From contig JAJTUP010000041.1 of the NCBI GenBank assembly GCA_021399435.1, forward strand, positions 124,001-188,000: a DNA stretch of 64,000 nucleotides, written 5' to 3'. Position 1 is the first letter of the stretch. Each line of letters starts with the position of its first letter. This stretch comes from Diaporthe sp. PMI_573. Lineage: Eukaryota > Ascomycota > Sordariomycetes > Diaporthales > Diaporthaceae. The notes beneath the pieces are model-generated. The model was given only the letters and a program-made list of their open reading frames with translations, ran no database searches and was not told the DNA's origin. A program made the position numbers and the translations under genes. This document shows positions 24,253 through 35,458 of the stretch, one piece after another.

Positions 24253-24895
24253 GTTGGCGGATGGGAGTTTTATTAGGACTGGTTGAGTGTTTCGAGGCAG
24301 GCGACTGTGGCAGATTCGCTACAGGTTGTGCTGAGTGGTCGGGTGGTGGTTGGGTGGTGATGAGGTTTGGTGTTGTTTTTCTCTGCAGAAGAGGCGAGCT
24401 TGCTGCTCGGTCTCAAATTTTCGAAAAGCTTCGAGGGATGGTGGGGCCGGGGTCTGGGCTAGCGCCCCGGCTGATTGGCCAATCAGGGGTCCTGTGCCAG
24501 GGTTAGCTGGACATGCAGGGACCCTGAATACCTCAATCAACATCTCAGAGCCGAACACCTAGCTGATGGTCGACTGGCACGGTGAGATCTCAGTCTAATT
24601 GTCTCTGATGATGTTTGCTATGGCCATGCAAGTAATCGTGCAAAGCATGTATGACTCCGTACAGAATGCCTCCCAGCCAGAGACGCTCTGCCCTCAGTGT
24701 ATTTTTTTCACTTTCCCCGTCTCTCTCCCGGGTCTGTCCATCCATCCAGCGGTCCAGACTCCTCCTCCACACGCAGTCTTACCGCGCCTGAGAGCTGCCT
24801 TGTACAGTAGGCTCATCGTCTCTTCATTGCCCAAAGTCTTCCTCGAAGTCTTCGTCCAGTCATCTTCTAAAGGCCTCCAGCCCACGCTCTCTCCC
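24253..24895. other. NOP10 promoter region and 3' flank of F-box paralogue A
   Basis: The NOP10-proximal part contains a palindromic CCAAT element described separately. The rest shows no gene. Confidence 0.45.
24471..24486. promoter_or_regulatory. Palindromic double CCAAT box upstream of NOP10
   Basis: The 16 bases CTGATTGGCCAATCAG form a perfect palindrome with a CCAAT box on each strand, about 220 bases upstream of the NOP10 start codon. CCAAT elements are bound by the fungal HapB/C/E (NF-Y type) complex. Binding here is inferred from the motif only. Confidence 0.55.
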
Positions 24896-26468
24896 CTAGT
24901 CCAACTCCTCCATCTCCTCGAAGAAATTGCCCATCTGCCATATGAGGACATCCAAGTCGTTCAGAAATGCAAAATCCCAGCAGCCAGCCTCCTTGTTCCA
25001 CCGCGTACAGGGGAGAACAGGGTACACCTTTTTCCCCGGCCTGACCTCGTCGTCCCTGCAACAGCATACTGCCACCTCTTGGCGGCGACACTCCCACACG
25101 GTGTTCTGAAAGTCCGTCACCAGCTGGCCTGGCAGTACCACATCACGCGTTACCAGCGTGCCGCCGCCCTCGGTCATCTGAGAAGACCCGCACGGCACGA
25201 CCGCACGATGTCTCTCGCGACGCGTGTCACAGCTCTCCATGGTGGACGGTGTCGGCTGCCAGACGAGCCTCTTGGTGTTGATTTTGGCGGCTAGGTCCAT
25301 GCACAGACAGCATGCCCACCTGCCGTTCGTCGGGTCCCGGAACCGAGCGTCGAATGTCTTCAGGCTGCGCATGCCCGGGAAAGCCGCGGTAAGCCCCTGG
25401 AGCAGCTCCCCGGCGACCCGGTACTCCCTCTCCAGATCCAAGCCCCCTGAGCCCAAGGTCTCCTCGCCCTCGTCCTTGTCCAGGATCGCGACCACGTCCA
25501 CCGTCTCCAGGTTCGGCCACATGGTGTTGCTGGCCGTCTGGAGAAACTCTGGTATGTCGATGATGCAGTGTATCCTGAGGGACACTAGGGTCTGGCTCCA
25601 GCGGGACACCTTTGGGGTTAGGGATCTCGCGATTGCGATCTCGTCGTTGCGGTCGCGGATCTCGAAATCGGGATCCGGCCAGTCGGGCGTCGGCAAGGGG
25701 TTCTGGATGAGTCTCAGCGTGCTCAGGCTCGGCGTGGTGGCGTGGGTCTCAATGACTTTGTCTAGATACCATTGTTAGCAAGGCTCTGGGGGGAGGAGGC
25801 TTGAGACGGATGATGTGCTTACTCCTGGCGTCACTGATTGTGTCCTGCAAAGGCATCCCGGATGGCAAGGCGATGGACGCACCATCCAGGTTGGGTAATC
25901 TCTTCTGCAGGGCGGCCACGGTGGAATGGTGGATATAGAATGCATTGTAACGTGGCTCCTTCGTAAATAGCTTTCCGATGACTGGTACTGCGGGAAGGTC
26001 CGTGAGGTCCGTGATGTCGCAGTCGAGGCTCTGCACGATCCCTCCGTTGGTCTCGGGTTCCCTGCGGACGGATAGGGAGATACAGAGCGTGATGAGACGG
26101 TGTTCTCTCCCGGCACAGCTCCAGTCTTTCATGACATCAAAGAGCTCAGAGAAGTTCACCATGATGTCTTCTTGGTTCTCATCGAGGTCGTCATGCCCGT
26201 CCATGTAACAAAGAGTAAGGTCCAGGGTGACCTTGTCCAGCAGATTCTGGCGTTTGGTACAGAATCTTCCGAATTCCTCTGCCTCCGCGTTGCTGAATTT
26301 GATTTTCCTGAAGAGGACCCGCTCAATCACGTAGGCCCATTCAGAATGGACGCCGGCCAAGGGAGCAAGGCGGACAGGGCGGCTCAGCTCATCGGGGAGC
26401 TTGATCAGTTCCTCAACGACGAGGAGACGTAGCTCCAGTGGGAGCCGGGAGTACTGCGGGAATCCCAT
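24896..26468 (-). CDS. F-box-like protein, array paralogue A
   Basis: Two exons, 26468-25823 and 25761-24896, give 503 residues. The N-terminus MGFPQYSRLPLELRLLVVEEL has the LPxELRxxI/VxE core of a fungal F-box, and the start was placed here because paralogue B begins the same way. The middle contains WSCAGREHRL and LPNLDGASIALPSG; after the intron (phase 1) a leucine-rich-like section follows (TLVSLRIHCIIDIPEFLQ, TMWPNLETVD). The C-terminus has a tryptophan-containing tail (WNKEAGCWDFAFLNDLD). Such proteins usually act as substrate adaptors for SCF ubiquitin ligases, but the target is unknown and Skp1 binding is inferred. The layout resembles fungal F-box proteins with a DUF6546-type C-terminal region. 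Confidence 0.75.
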
Positions 26469-28325
26469 GGTCGACGCTGGTGGGGTCTGAGAGGTCGTCG
26501 TCTCTCTTGCTGGGCGTGGTATTTTCTCGCAGAGGGCGGTGGTGAAAGCTGTTGGGTGGGACTGTTGCCGGTTGATGTGGTTGATGGAGAAATTTGAGGG
26601 AGGCCAGGGCCCGGGATGTGTAGTGCTTGTGATGAACCTGTCAAAGGCAGAGTGGGCCAAACCTGCTGTGATGTTCGCGTTTATATATTGCCTAGGGCAG
26701 TCTGAATCCCTCCGCACTACAGCAGATCTCGGGAACTACGTGAATCAATAACTCACTAAGAGGTGGTAACGAGAATCCCGCGGAAGAATGTGTTTATGGT
26801 GTGGCTCTTTATAATTACTTGTAAAAAACTGAAGTGAATTGAGGTGGTGCAATTGCAGTCCACACATATTCATTCATTGTCGACTACTAGTAGTTACTTA
26901 CTTGGAAGCATCATGGACAGAATTCATTAATAGACAGCATGGCACACTGCAAGATTAGCCTCAGATTATATAGTGAATTTGAGGGCGACAGCGGTTTGAC
27001 GTTAGATTATCATGACCTCACAAACAGTACACAAGGTCACTCACCAGACGAGAGCAAGGAGTTGTGTGCAAAAATTGACCCCACGCGAAAGAGTCATACC
27101 CTCTTTGGTGTATAACTGTGTTCCCGTTTCCCTTCCAAGTATGATATGTTTCTTGACTCAGCCTTCATAGCTTCTAGAGTCAATCTAGATATCTCCACAG
27201 CCTTGCCTATTTGAAATATGCACTCCATGGACTTTTGGCTCTTTTGAGCAAAGGAATTCTATTGTGCTAGAGAATTCTTGTCTGAAAATCATGAGTCCAC
27301 TTAGTCACAATCAAGGAAAGCATAATACAAATGCCGAATGACAGTACGTCTTCTGCAACAATATCAACATGCTGAAGATCAAAATTTCCAGTGATAAAGT
27401 ACACAATAGACTGCTAATTCATAGTGTTCTGCCTGCTTGTGATGGCCATTGTTGTTGCCATCCCTTTTGCTTGGCACATCCATGAAAACTGGAATTGGTA
27501 GTCCCATTGCATCCGTCAACTACTTCTGGTTGCACACTCCTTATACTAGATAAGCTACGCAGCACTCTTTATTCCAAGAATAACCACCTACTGTCTCATC
27601 CCATCATTCTGTTCCATAGTGTTCTCCAGCCCTGCATCACCTGAGTCCTACACGGACAGTATACCCGCGGAAGAGCGATGATTAATAAGTCTCAAAAGGT
27701 GGCCAAAACACCAGCTGCAATCCCACCTTTTCCTATTCTCAAACACTACTATCAGGTTCGTCAGAGTCCTCCATAATCACCTCATGCGTATCTACGTCTC
27801 CCGAGGGTCCAATGTGGGAAACTCATACGAAGCGGTCACAGTGATTATTCTGGTATACCACTATTTGCAGTCATGGAAAATTACTATTCCAGGACCAGTC
27901 CAGAACCTTTAAGCAATAATATCACTGCACTCTTCGTATTATAATTCACGAAACATCTGCTTTTCTGTCGCCGAGCGAGTTTGTCAATTCTGTCAGCTTT
28001 TTCTTCAGCTCTACTCAATCTATGAAATGCCTTCTACAAGGACCTTCTCATGCTCATGACCAATTGTCAACTGCCCAGGTAATGGACTCGGCAAGCTTTT
28101 CCTTCAACAATGCTATGATGGCCAAGCAAGGCATGGAGGAGAACAGTACATGGTTCAGCAATGGAGGAATGCCCACTCCTCGAGGTATGCTCTTCCTGCA
28201 GCGTATCTGCCACTTTTCCTGTTCTCTAGTGAGCTCTTCCCCCACCTTTTAGAACAGAATCCCGGGCCAACTGTTTTCCGGGTGTGCCACACCATGACAA
28301 ACAAACCCACCATCCAGATTCTGAA
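26469..28325. other. Region between F-box paralogues A and B, with relic sequence
   Basis: This stretch is AT-rich and gene-free. Its right half (about 27390-27905) resembles the 3' end and downstream flank of paralogue C (about 30570-31125), including a decayed coding fragment listed separately. The left part holds the promoter of paralogue A. Confidence 0.5.
27757..27905 (-). pseudogene. Decayed 3' fragment of an F-box paralogue
   Basis: On the plus strand this segment contains TCAGAGTCCTCC, then CCGAGGGTC, GGAAACT, AAGCGGTC, ATTCTGG and CCAGGACCA in the same order and spacing as bases 30973-31121 inside the last exon of paralogue C. Many positions differ and the frame is broken, so it is a relic of a duplicated copy rather than a gene. 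No matching 5' part is visible nearby. Confidence 0.65.
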
Positions 28326-29867
28326 TCAGGAGTCCCATACCTCCAGCCGCTGCCAGTACTGGCCCATGTGGAAGATAAACTCGTCCATGTCGTTCATGAA
28401 CGCCGTCTCCCAGGAGTTTGTCTCGTTGCTCCACCGCCCGCATGGAGGATGGGGACCGCGCTCTTCGAAGATCGAGGACTCGAATTCTGTGCAGCGAAAT
28501 ACTGCCAGGTCCACATGGCGATACAGCCGAACAGAGTCTTGCAGCTCCTTCACGACGTGGCTCGGTAAGGTGAAGTCGCGGATTATGATAGTGCCGCTCT
28601 CAGTCGTCAGGGGGCAGCAGGGTCTGACTGGGCACTTCTTGGGGCGGTGGTCACTGTATTTTGAAGTTCGCTGCAGAACGAGCTTCTCGGGACTCTTGGT
28701 GGTGTCGAGGTCCATGCACAGGTTGCAAGCCCAGCCACCCTCTGAGAATCGGATGCTGAGTGTTGTCAATTTCGGCATGTTTGGGAGACATGCAGTAATC
28801 CCTTGAACCAAGTCGTTGCAGGCTCGAACCTCGTCGTACCATGTCCTGTCCGCAGCATTGTCATCGTCGTCCAGGGTTCCCACAAATTCCAGCCTGTCGA
28901 GATTCGGCCACAATGAAGTACTGGCCGTCAAGAGGAACTGAGGTGGATCGATGTAGCAGTCAAGCTTCAGACACACCAAGGTATTGCGCCAGAGGGAAAG
29001 ACGTGGGGTGAGGGATTGTGCCATGATGATCTGATTGCCTCGATTCTGTGTCGGGAGGGGATTCAATGTGTCGCTCAAGCAGATGCTCAGCTTGGTCAGA
29101 TTCCGGTTGGCTACATGAGACCGAAGCATCCTGCCTGAGAACTGATGTTAGCGGACCCCAACTGGATGTGTGCTAGGCACTTTGTACTTACTGGAGGTCT
29201 CGTCAACAATTTCTCGCAGGTTGCCATTGGTTGGCATAGCGAGCCGTGCGCTACGCAGATTGGGAAGCTTCCTGTGGAAAGCATGTACTGTGGCGTGGCT
29301 CCAGTAGAAACGGCCCGGGGCATTTACTCGCACGTAAATTCTTCCAATGGCGGCCACCACGGGCAACCTCGTGAAGTTGCAGGAGTCGCTAGACGAACGC
29401 CGTCTAGTCACAGCCCATGAGTGTTCAGCCACGGGGTTGGCTGTGGAGATGGTGAGCTTGATGAGACGACTCGGTGTCTCAGCGGGACTCCAGTCTTTCA
29501 TGACATGGAAAAGCTGGGAGACATGGTCCGCGATTTCTCCGTGAGGCTCCGCCGAGATCGAGCGGAGGCACGAGAGGTAGTGAGGCCCGAGCTGGAAGGT
29601 GAGCTGTCTCAGGAGACCGTGGCGTTTGCCACAGATACTTGCAAAGTTCTGAAGATGCGCTCCGTGAAACTTTATACTCTTGAAAAGAATTCGCTCGACT
29701 ACTTGGTTCCAGTCAGAGTCGACGGACGCCAAGGGGGCAATGCCGGCTTTGCGACCACTGGCCTCTCCCAGTTCGATGCAGGTGTTGACAGCCTCTTCGA
29801 TGATCTGGAGGCGCAGCTCCGCGGGAAGCCGGGCGTACTGGGGGAATACCATCATTGATGGATGCAT
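28326..29867 (-). CDS. F-box-like protein, array paralogue B
   Basis: Two exons, 29867-29192 and 29134-28326, give 494 residues. It begins MHPSMMVFPQYARLPAELRLQIIEEAV, again with an F-box-like core, followed by a WNQVVERILFKSIKF segment equivalent to paralogue A. The intron has the same position and phase 1 as in A. The C-terminal half repeats the family pattern: TSLWPNLDRLEFV, GGWACNLCMDLD (compare GRWACCLCMDLA in A), and the tail WSNETNSWETAFMNDMDEF. A is its closest relative in the window. The role is presumed SCF substrate recognition. Both ATG codons at 29867 and 29855 are possible starts. Confidence 0.75.
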
Positions 29868-30950
29868 GATCTAAGAGATCGTGGTTGGCTCTTGTTGACT
29901 ATGAGAGCGGTGCGCAGAGAAGGAGGGAAAAGGTAGAGGATCTTAGGATTGCCCGAAATGAGGTTGTGGTTGATGGCAAGATTCGAAGGAGAGAATCTTG
30001 GAAAGTTGGGTTGATGGCGTGTCTTATATAAGGCATAGGAGGGATTAGTGAATTATGTCAACCATCACGGCCTTATTTCACTTGACATACTGGCACGTTT
30101 AGATACACACAGCTGTAATTCATCTTGCACAGCATTCTTCAGGTAACATCGTGTTACTGCTGGGAATACCCTCACATTTATATATTCACCTTTCGGGTGA
30201 GAAGAGTTAAGTGTGAGACTGCTATGACAATCACAGATAGTAGCAAAGTCAGGACAGTCACCACCACAGAGCAAAGAAATATTAACAGGCCACTGGCAGC
30301 GCTGTTTCCTCATGTGTGAGTCACGACGATATAGAATTGCAGTGAAGGCTGAAGTCACTGCAAGTTTCGAATACATGTAACTTCTGCTTGTAGAACCATC
30401 GGTCATTCACAGCCTTAGTAACTGAGTGCTTCCACTTTGACAACCCTCTGACTGTCTGTGTCATCCCGTGAATTGTAAACAAAGGCTCCAAACTGATTGT
30501 CAATCACTACCTAGGTACTTCAGATAGCATTGTGAGAGAAATCACACAGAGGCAAACAACATGAGTCTTCTCCGAAAGCTCAATAGACTGTTTATGAGAA
30601 TTTTCACTTGCGCAGTGTGTGACAAACTACCATTTTAGAACACCCTGCTGGCTGGCTATGGCTGTTGCCTTTCCATTCCTGAGACAGCCTGCACATGAAC
30701 CTGAACGATGGTGGTTGCAGCTTGATCAAAAAAACTGTGCAGGGCTTTTAAATTGACCCTCACTGGACTGGAACACCCACGTAACCCTTTGCTTCTTGTA
30801 ACATTCTCATCTTTGCATCACCCTGCCACTATATGCGTCAAGTTGACCAACCTGTATTCTTTGACCAAAGGATGGGAAGAGCAGTCTTTGAAGAGATATA
30901 GGAATAGTTAGGGCGTAGAACCCAATCAGTCCCATGTTCCCCAATCCGGA
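29868..30950. other. Region between F-box paralogues B and C
   Basis: AT-rich, with no supported gene. The right third matches loosely the flank of the relic fragment near 27400-27750. It should hold the promoter of paralogue B and the 3' UTR of paralogue C. Confidence 0.45.
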
Positions 30951-32504
30951 CTAGGAGCTGTCTCTCTCAGGCTTATCAGAGTCCTCCAGGAGCACCCAAT
31001 TCCGTCTCCGTGGCTCTCGAGGGTCCCCCGAGGGAACTGATGCCAAGCGGTCCCAGCCATTCTTCTGGCGATTCCACTTTTTGAACTTGTGGGAAGGAGA
31101 CGGGAAGTCATCCCAGGACCAATCGTCGTCGTCTCCTCCATCATATGGGTTGCCCTCAAATATGATTCCAGGCGTGCAAATGACTTCTAACTCATGCTTC
31201 CGGTGACTCCATATGACATCTTGTAACTCTGCCGCCAAGCGTCCCGAAATTGAGGCATGAGAGATTTGAATGTCACAGCGGATAGTGCCCGGCGGAGGAG
31301 GCCACATATTAATGCCCATGCCCTTGAACGCGACACAAGGGTGAATACGGATGGTAATTTCCATCATCTTTGGCATTTTTAACAAGGCGCCGATGAGACT
31401 TTGGATCACCATGCCTTCTATTTCCCTGTTGCTTCCAACAGGAGCCGATTCCACCAGCCCTCCGAGAAACAGATACTCCAGGTGGGGCCAGAGTGTTATT
31501 TGAGACTGCTGGAGGAACCGAGGCACATTTTTTATGTATGATAGAACCAGACTTGTGATGGTGTCGCTCCATCGAGGACTAGGACTGGTAAGGCACTGAA
31601 TAAGTGGCAATTCGGTTTGAAACGGGGCTTCAATCCAGTTGTTGTTTTGGACCCGGTAGCATAAAAGCGTGATGTCGGAAGGAACATGATGGAGACGCCG
31701 AAGTGAATGAATGGCATCTGGAAGACAGTGTCATCTGTTAGGCTTGAAAGACAGAAGTAGGGATTGATTGACACTGGTTGAAGGATGGCCATCTTACCCA
31801 TTGTCTCCTGGGAGAAGCCGGACTCTGTTGGCTGCCAAAAAAAACCGGAGAGCGGCTTGATTTAAGTTTGGCAACTTGCTGTAGATTGAGATTGCAGATG
31901 ATGGATGGAGTAGAGGGGCAGTGGTCTCCCAGAACCTTCCAATCACGCTCACTGTTGGAAGTCCTGAAAAGTCGAACCTGATGGGCATTATCTTTCCGGG
32001 TCCGGTCATACGGCCAGAGTCTAAATAAGTGAAGTCAAGACATAGCTCCACAGGTTCGCGTCGTCTTCTCTCTTCGCACCTCCAATCTTTCATGATACTG
32101 AACAATGCCTGAAGGCTGTCATTCAGTTCAAGGCTCAGTATGGTGCTACAGTCCAAGCAGAAGTCGTGCGGACCCGACATATTGAAAATGTCAGCAGGAT
32201 TTATGCAAAGTGTGATTCGATGCAAGATTCCATGACGCTTGCCGCATATCCTGCCAAAGTCTTTGATGCACCGGGGCGTGAGTGCTAGGCTTCTGAAGGT
32301 GTTCCGTTCGATGATCTCTTGCCACACCAGATCGATGCATGCGTGCCTCGCGAAGACATGATTTCCTGGACGTGGAGGTCTATGCTGTCTCTGAAACCAG
32401 GCAGCGGGCAGGTGGAAGAGCTCTGCAACTGCTTCGCTGACGATCTGGCGCTTCAATTCATAGGGGAGTCTGCCGTATCTCGGAAAAGTTGTGTGTATAG
32501 ACAT
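30951..32504 (-). CDS. F-box-like protein, array paralogue C, frameshifted before the intron
   Basis: Exons run about 32504-31798 and 31717-30951 and would encode about 490 residues. It begins MSIHTTFPRYGRLPYELKRQIV and has a WQEIIERNTFRSLAL segment and a LPNLNQAALRFF segment like the others. The last part contains WPHLEYLFLGG and the tail KFKKWNRQKNGWDRLA. A run of eight identical bases at 31837-31844 puts the end of exon 1 out of phase with exon 2. With one base fewer, the exon 1 end reads FSQETM, which aligns with LQDTIS of paralogue A, and the intron becomes phase 1 as in the other copies. It is therefore either a young pseudogene or a sequence error. As written, the first exon frame runs into a stop just past the donor site. 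Confidence 0.65.
31837..31844. other. Homopolymer at the frameshift in paralogue C
   Basis: Eight consecutive A on the plus strand (T in the gene). One base too many explains the phase conflict at the following splice site. Confidence 0.6.
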
Positions 32505-33660
32505 CTTGATGAAAGTGATGCCCAGGTGCCTTGACGTGGTAGTGTTGGATAGGGTTGATACATTGGGGTTGGAATTGTACGAGCCACAGGCTGAGCACAG
32601 AAATAGTTTTTTGCCACGTTGCCTAGAAATGTGTCCCTCTAGTAGAATTAGGTTGCATGCCCCAAAGGCTTCTAAAAAAGACTTAGATGCATAGCTGCTG
32701 CATTACTTGGAGCGGTGCATTGTGGTCACTAAACGGCCTACGTATTAAAGGGCCGCGTGAGAAATACGAGCCCGTAGAGTAAAGGCTAACCGGAAAATTT
32801 GAAACTCGCCTGTTGCTAGCAAACCGCTACTAGTCTTCAGGAAGAATGTAATTCCTTCCCTTCAAATAGCTCTAGAGAGTTAGAATCTGCTAAGACGTTA
32901 TCCCTTCTGGATCACTGTTCTTACAGTCACACATAAGTTATTCATTGATTGCGGTTATCCTTAAGAAAAATCTAATATTGAAGAGCTTCTATGAGAACAA
33001 ACTATTTGGTTGAGTGTGAATCCTCATTTGACCATCTTGTGCTTCAGAAGTGGTACAGATCCCTGTATCTCGACTTTTAGAGCTGAGTGGAAGCGTTTCT
33101 TGGAAAGTTTAGATCAGCAGGGTTCTTGTATCGTATCAATTCTGAAAAGATAGCGCAGTTTGAAGAAAGCCCTTAGTATGGTGTATTCAGATAACTCATC
33201 GTGATGCTCGCCAAATGAAAATTGCATGCAATATTTTGTAGGATCTTGGTGGCAGATGCCCAGTCTGTGGATACTGTCAGACATATGCCTGGGGCTAAGT
33301 GCCAGGGTGCATGGGTGCAATGAATGCCTGTGCACTGCTGTGGGGTTGGTTAAGCGCTGTCACTACAGGGGGCCGCTCTGGTTCGACGCGTTCGCGCTCG
33401 CGCTCGCGCTTGGTTGGGCGGCCGCGCCGCCGCAGGCTAAGTCTGTCCGGATAATAGCATCTGGGATATCTTGGAGGGAGTCCATATTCGTTCGGCTGCA
33501 AACATTGGGATTGTTGATGATTCTTGGGTCGCATTGGATAGGGTCTTGCCAGCTTTACCTGCTCGGGCTATATCAGCTGTGCGCTCTTCCCAGGACATGA
33601 CGGCCGTGTCTAAGGCATCCGTATGGGGGACCTGCTGATGCGTGCCAAGGAGCACTCCTG
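32505..33660. other. Intergenic region between paralogue C and the HNH gene
   Basis: The first 800 bases are AT-rich and empty. A GC-rich patch with GCTCGC repeats lies near 33383-33440. A minus frame at 33114-33335 has no family features. Confidence 0.4.
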
Positions 33661-35172
33661 TTACCCAACCCCTGTGTGGACCCCATCGATTCCGGCCACG
33701 GCGCCAGCCATCCCAGCAGCGGACAAACGCCGCTGATGGTGCCGACGCCTCTCCCGTGTGCGCCCACGTTCGTCTTCCCTATTGCGAATGTTTTCTTCAT
33801 ACCATGCGTCTGCGGCAGCCGTCGAATCGTCAATGAGAGCACCCCATGAATTCCGCCGGTACCTCTCATATATGCGTCCGTGATCAAGCTCTTCCCGGTC
33901 CTGTGTGTCATCGTCGTCGTCGTCGTCGTCGTCCTCGGAGGCATCCCGTGACCCTCGCCGCCGTAAGTTTCTCTCGCACCAATCGTCTTCTCCTTCTGGC
34001 TGCTGGGACGGCCGCTTTCTCTTTGCACTCCCGCTCCTTGACCCACCTCCGCCGTAGGCTTCATCAAGCTCAGACACAGGCATCCACTGCTCGTTAATGA
34101 CGAACCCCTCATGACCTTGGTAATCTTCGACCACCTCTAACCTTGCAACTCGTCTGTGTACAGCCGATCCCACTATAAAGGACTTGACCAACATGAACAC
34201 AGCCTGTGCAAACTTAGCGAACAGATATTCGTAAACTTTGCCCTCTAAAGCATCTGCCCTGACAAGAGTATTATGCCAATCTGCAGCAAACTCGTAACTT
34301 GGGAAGTCTGACGTGACCAGCACATGTATAGCAAAGTGGCCCTGGCTTCCCTTTGGCACAAGGACAAATTTGTGGCTATCCCAAGCCACATGTAAGTCGG
34401 TCCGTAGAGCTAGCCTGTTGCAGTCCTCCTGAAGGGAATAACTGCCCCCCTCACAGTCTTTCATGACGTTTCTCCTAAACCAGTTTTCTTCAGCTGCTGG
34501 TATAAGGTGTGCGTTTTGGATGCCGTATGATATGCCGGACAGAGCGCAGCGGTTGGTTCGGTAGGATTGAAGCGTCAGCACTGGAGGCGGCAGCATTGAC
34601 GTTGAATCGTTTGGCAGCCGGCTGTTGGTTTGGTCTTCGCCTGACTCTGGAGGGGAGGTAGAGTTGTCGCAACGGCTGCGAGAGCACCAGCGCAAGGACC
34701 GGAAGTGTCGGTGTGGGAACTTCCAGTTTTGGAAGCTTGGGACGATCGGGTATGTGGTCTTGTCGCAAGCACAATGGCTTGGAGATTGTGGAGTATTGGT
34801 GGCATCGTTGGCATCGTCGCGATGGCTTCTTGGCTCGGGAGGTGGGTGTGCGTGGAACCAGTAGCTGTCGCCCGTGAGTAGGTCATCAGGCCCAAGCGCT
34901 ACCTGTTCTGTGCCACTCTGGTCGGTAGACAGATATCCATCAAAAGCATTGTTGGCAACGATCTGACAAGCTAGAAGCGCCGTGCTGAAGTGGATACCTT
35001 TATGCCCAGACGCAGCCGCAGATGCAGAGGAGGAGGAAGACAGAGATGCAGCGTCTAGCCTTGGGAGTCTGAAGAGTACGTCGTTTGGTTCTTTATAGCC
35101 CGGGTGGTAGAAGTAGGTCTCACGAGGCTTAGGAGGAGCCTCTGGCAGTGGGATAGACGGCTTCGGCAACAT
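33661..35172 (-). CDS. HNH-nuclease-domain protein
   Basis: One uninterrupted frame gives 503 residues from the ATG at 35172. The HNH-type core lies near residues 205-275: NRCALSG (Cys 209), then NAHLIP (His 222), WFRRNVM, and NRLALRTDLHVAWDSHKFVLVPK (His 261). Fungal proteins of this class are common, of unknown function, and the core is presumed to bind a metal and cut nucleic acid. The N-terminal 200 residues include a serine run and a Cys/His-bearing stretch (about 134-168). The C-terminal third is low complexity, with a long Asp run near 430 and an Arg-rich end, suggesting nuclear location. A 16-bp minisatellite lies directly upstream of the start. Confidence 0.75.
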   Translation of the reverse strand: MLPKPSIPLPEAPPKPRETYFYHPGYKEPNDVLFRLPRLDAASLSSSSSASAAASGHKGIHFSTALLACQIVANNAFDGYLSTDQSGTEQVALGPDDLLTGDSYWFHAHPPPEPRSHRDDANDATNTPQSPSHCACDKTTYPIVPSFQNWKFPHRHFRSLRWCSRSRCDNSTSPPESGEDQTNSRLPNDSTSMLPPPVLTLQSYRTNRCALSGISYGIQNAHLIPAAEENWFRRNVMKDCEGGSYSLQEDCNRLALRTDLHVAWDSHKFVLVPKGSQGHFAIHVLVTSDFPSYEFAADWHNTLVRADALEGKVYEYLFAKFAQAVFMLVKSFIVGSAVHRRVARLEVVEDYQGHEGFVINEQWMPVSELDEAYGGGGSRSGSAKRKRPSQQPEGEDDWCERNLRRRGSRDASEDDDDDDDDDTQDREELDHGRIYERYRRNSWGALIDDSTAAADAWYEENIRNREDERGRTRERRRHHQRRLSAAGMAGAVAGIDGVHTGVG

Positions 35173-35204
35173 TGTGATGCCATAGTAGGGAGTTGGATGG
35201 TTGT

Positions 35205-35458
35205 GGTTGTTATAGAGGATGGTTGTTATGGAGGATGGTTGTCATGGAGGATGGTTGTTATAGAGGATGGTTGTCATAGAGAATGGTTGTCATAAAAGAT
35301 GGTTGTTATAGAGAATAGTTGTCATAGAGGATAGTTATTATAGAGAATAGTTGTTATAGAGGATGGTTGTTATGAAGGATGGTTATTATAGAGGATGGTT
35401 ATTATAGAGGATGGTTGTTATAGAGGATGGTTGTTATGGAGGATGGTTGTTAGAGAGG
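35205..35458. repeat. 16-bp minisatellite, about 16 tandem copies
   Basis: About sixteen head-to-tail copies of a 16-base unit (GGTTGTTATAGAGGAT and close variants) fill 254 bases. The array starts 33 bases upstream of the HNH gene ATG, so it forms its leader or core promoter. Most changes between copies are transitions. Confidence 0.9.
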
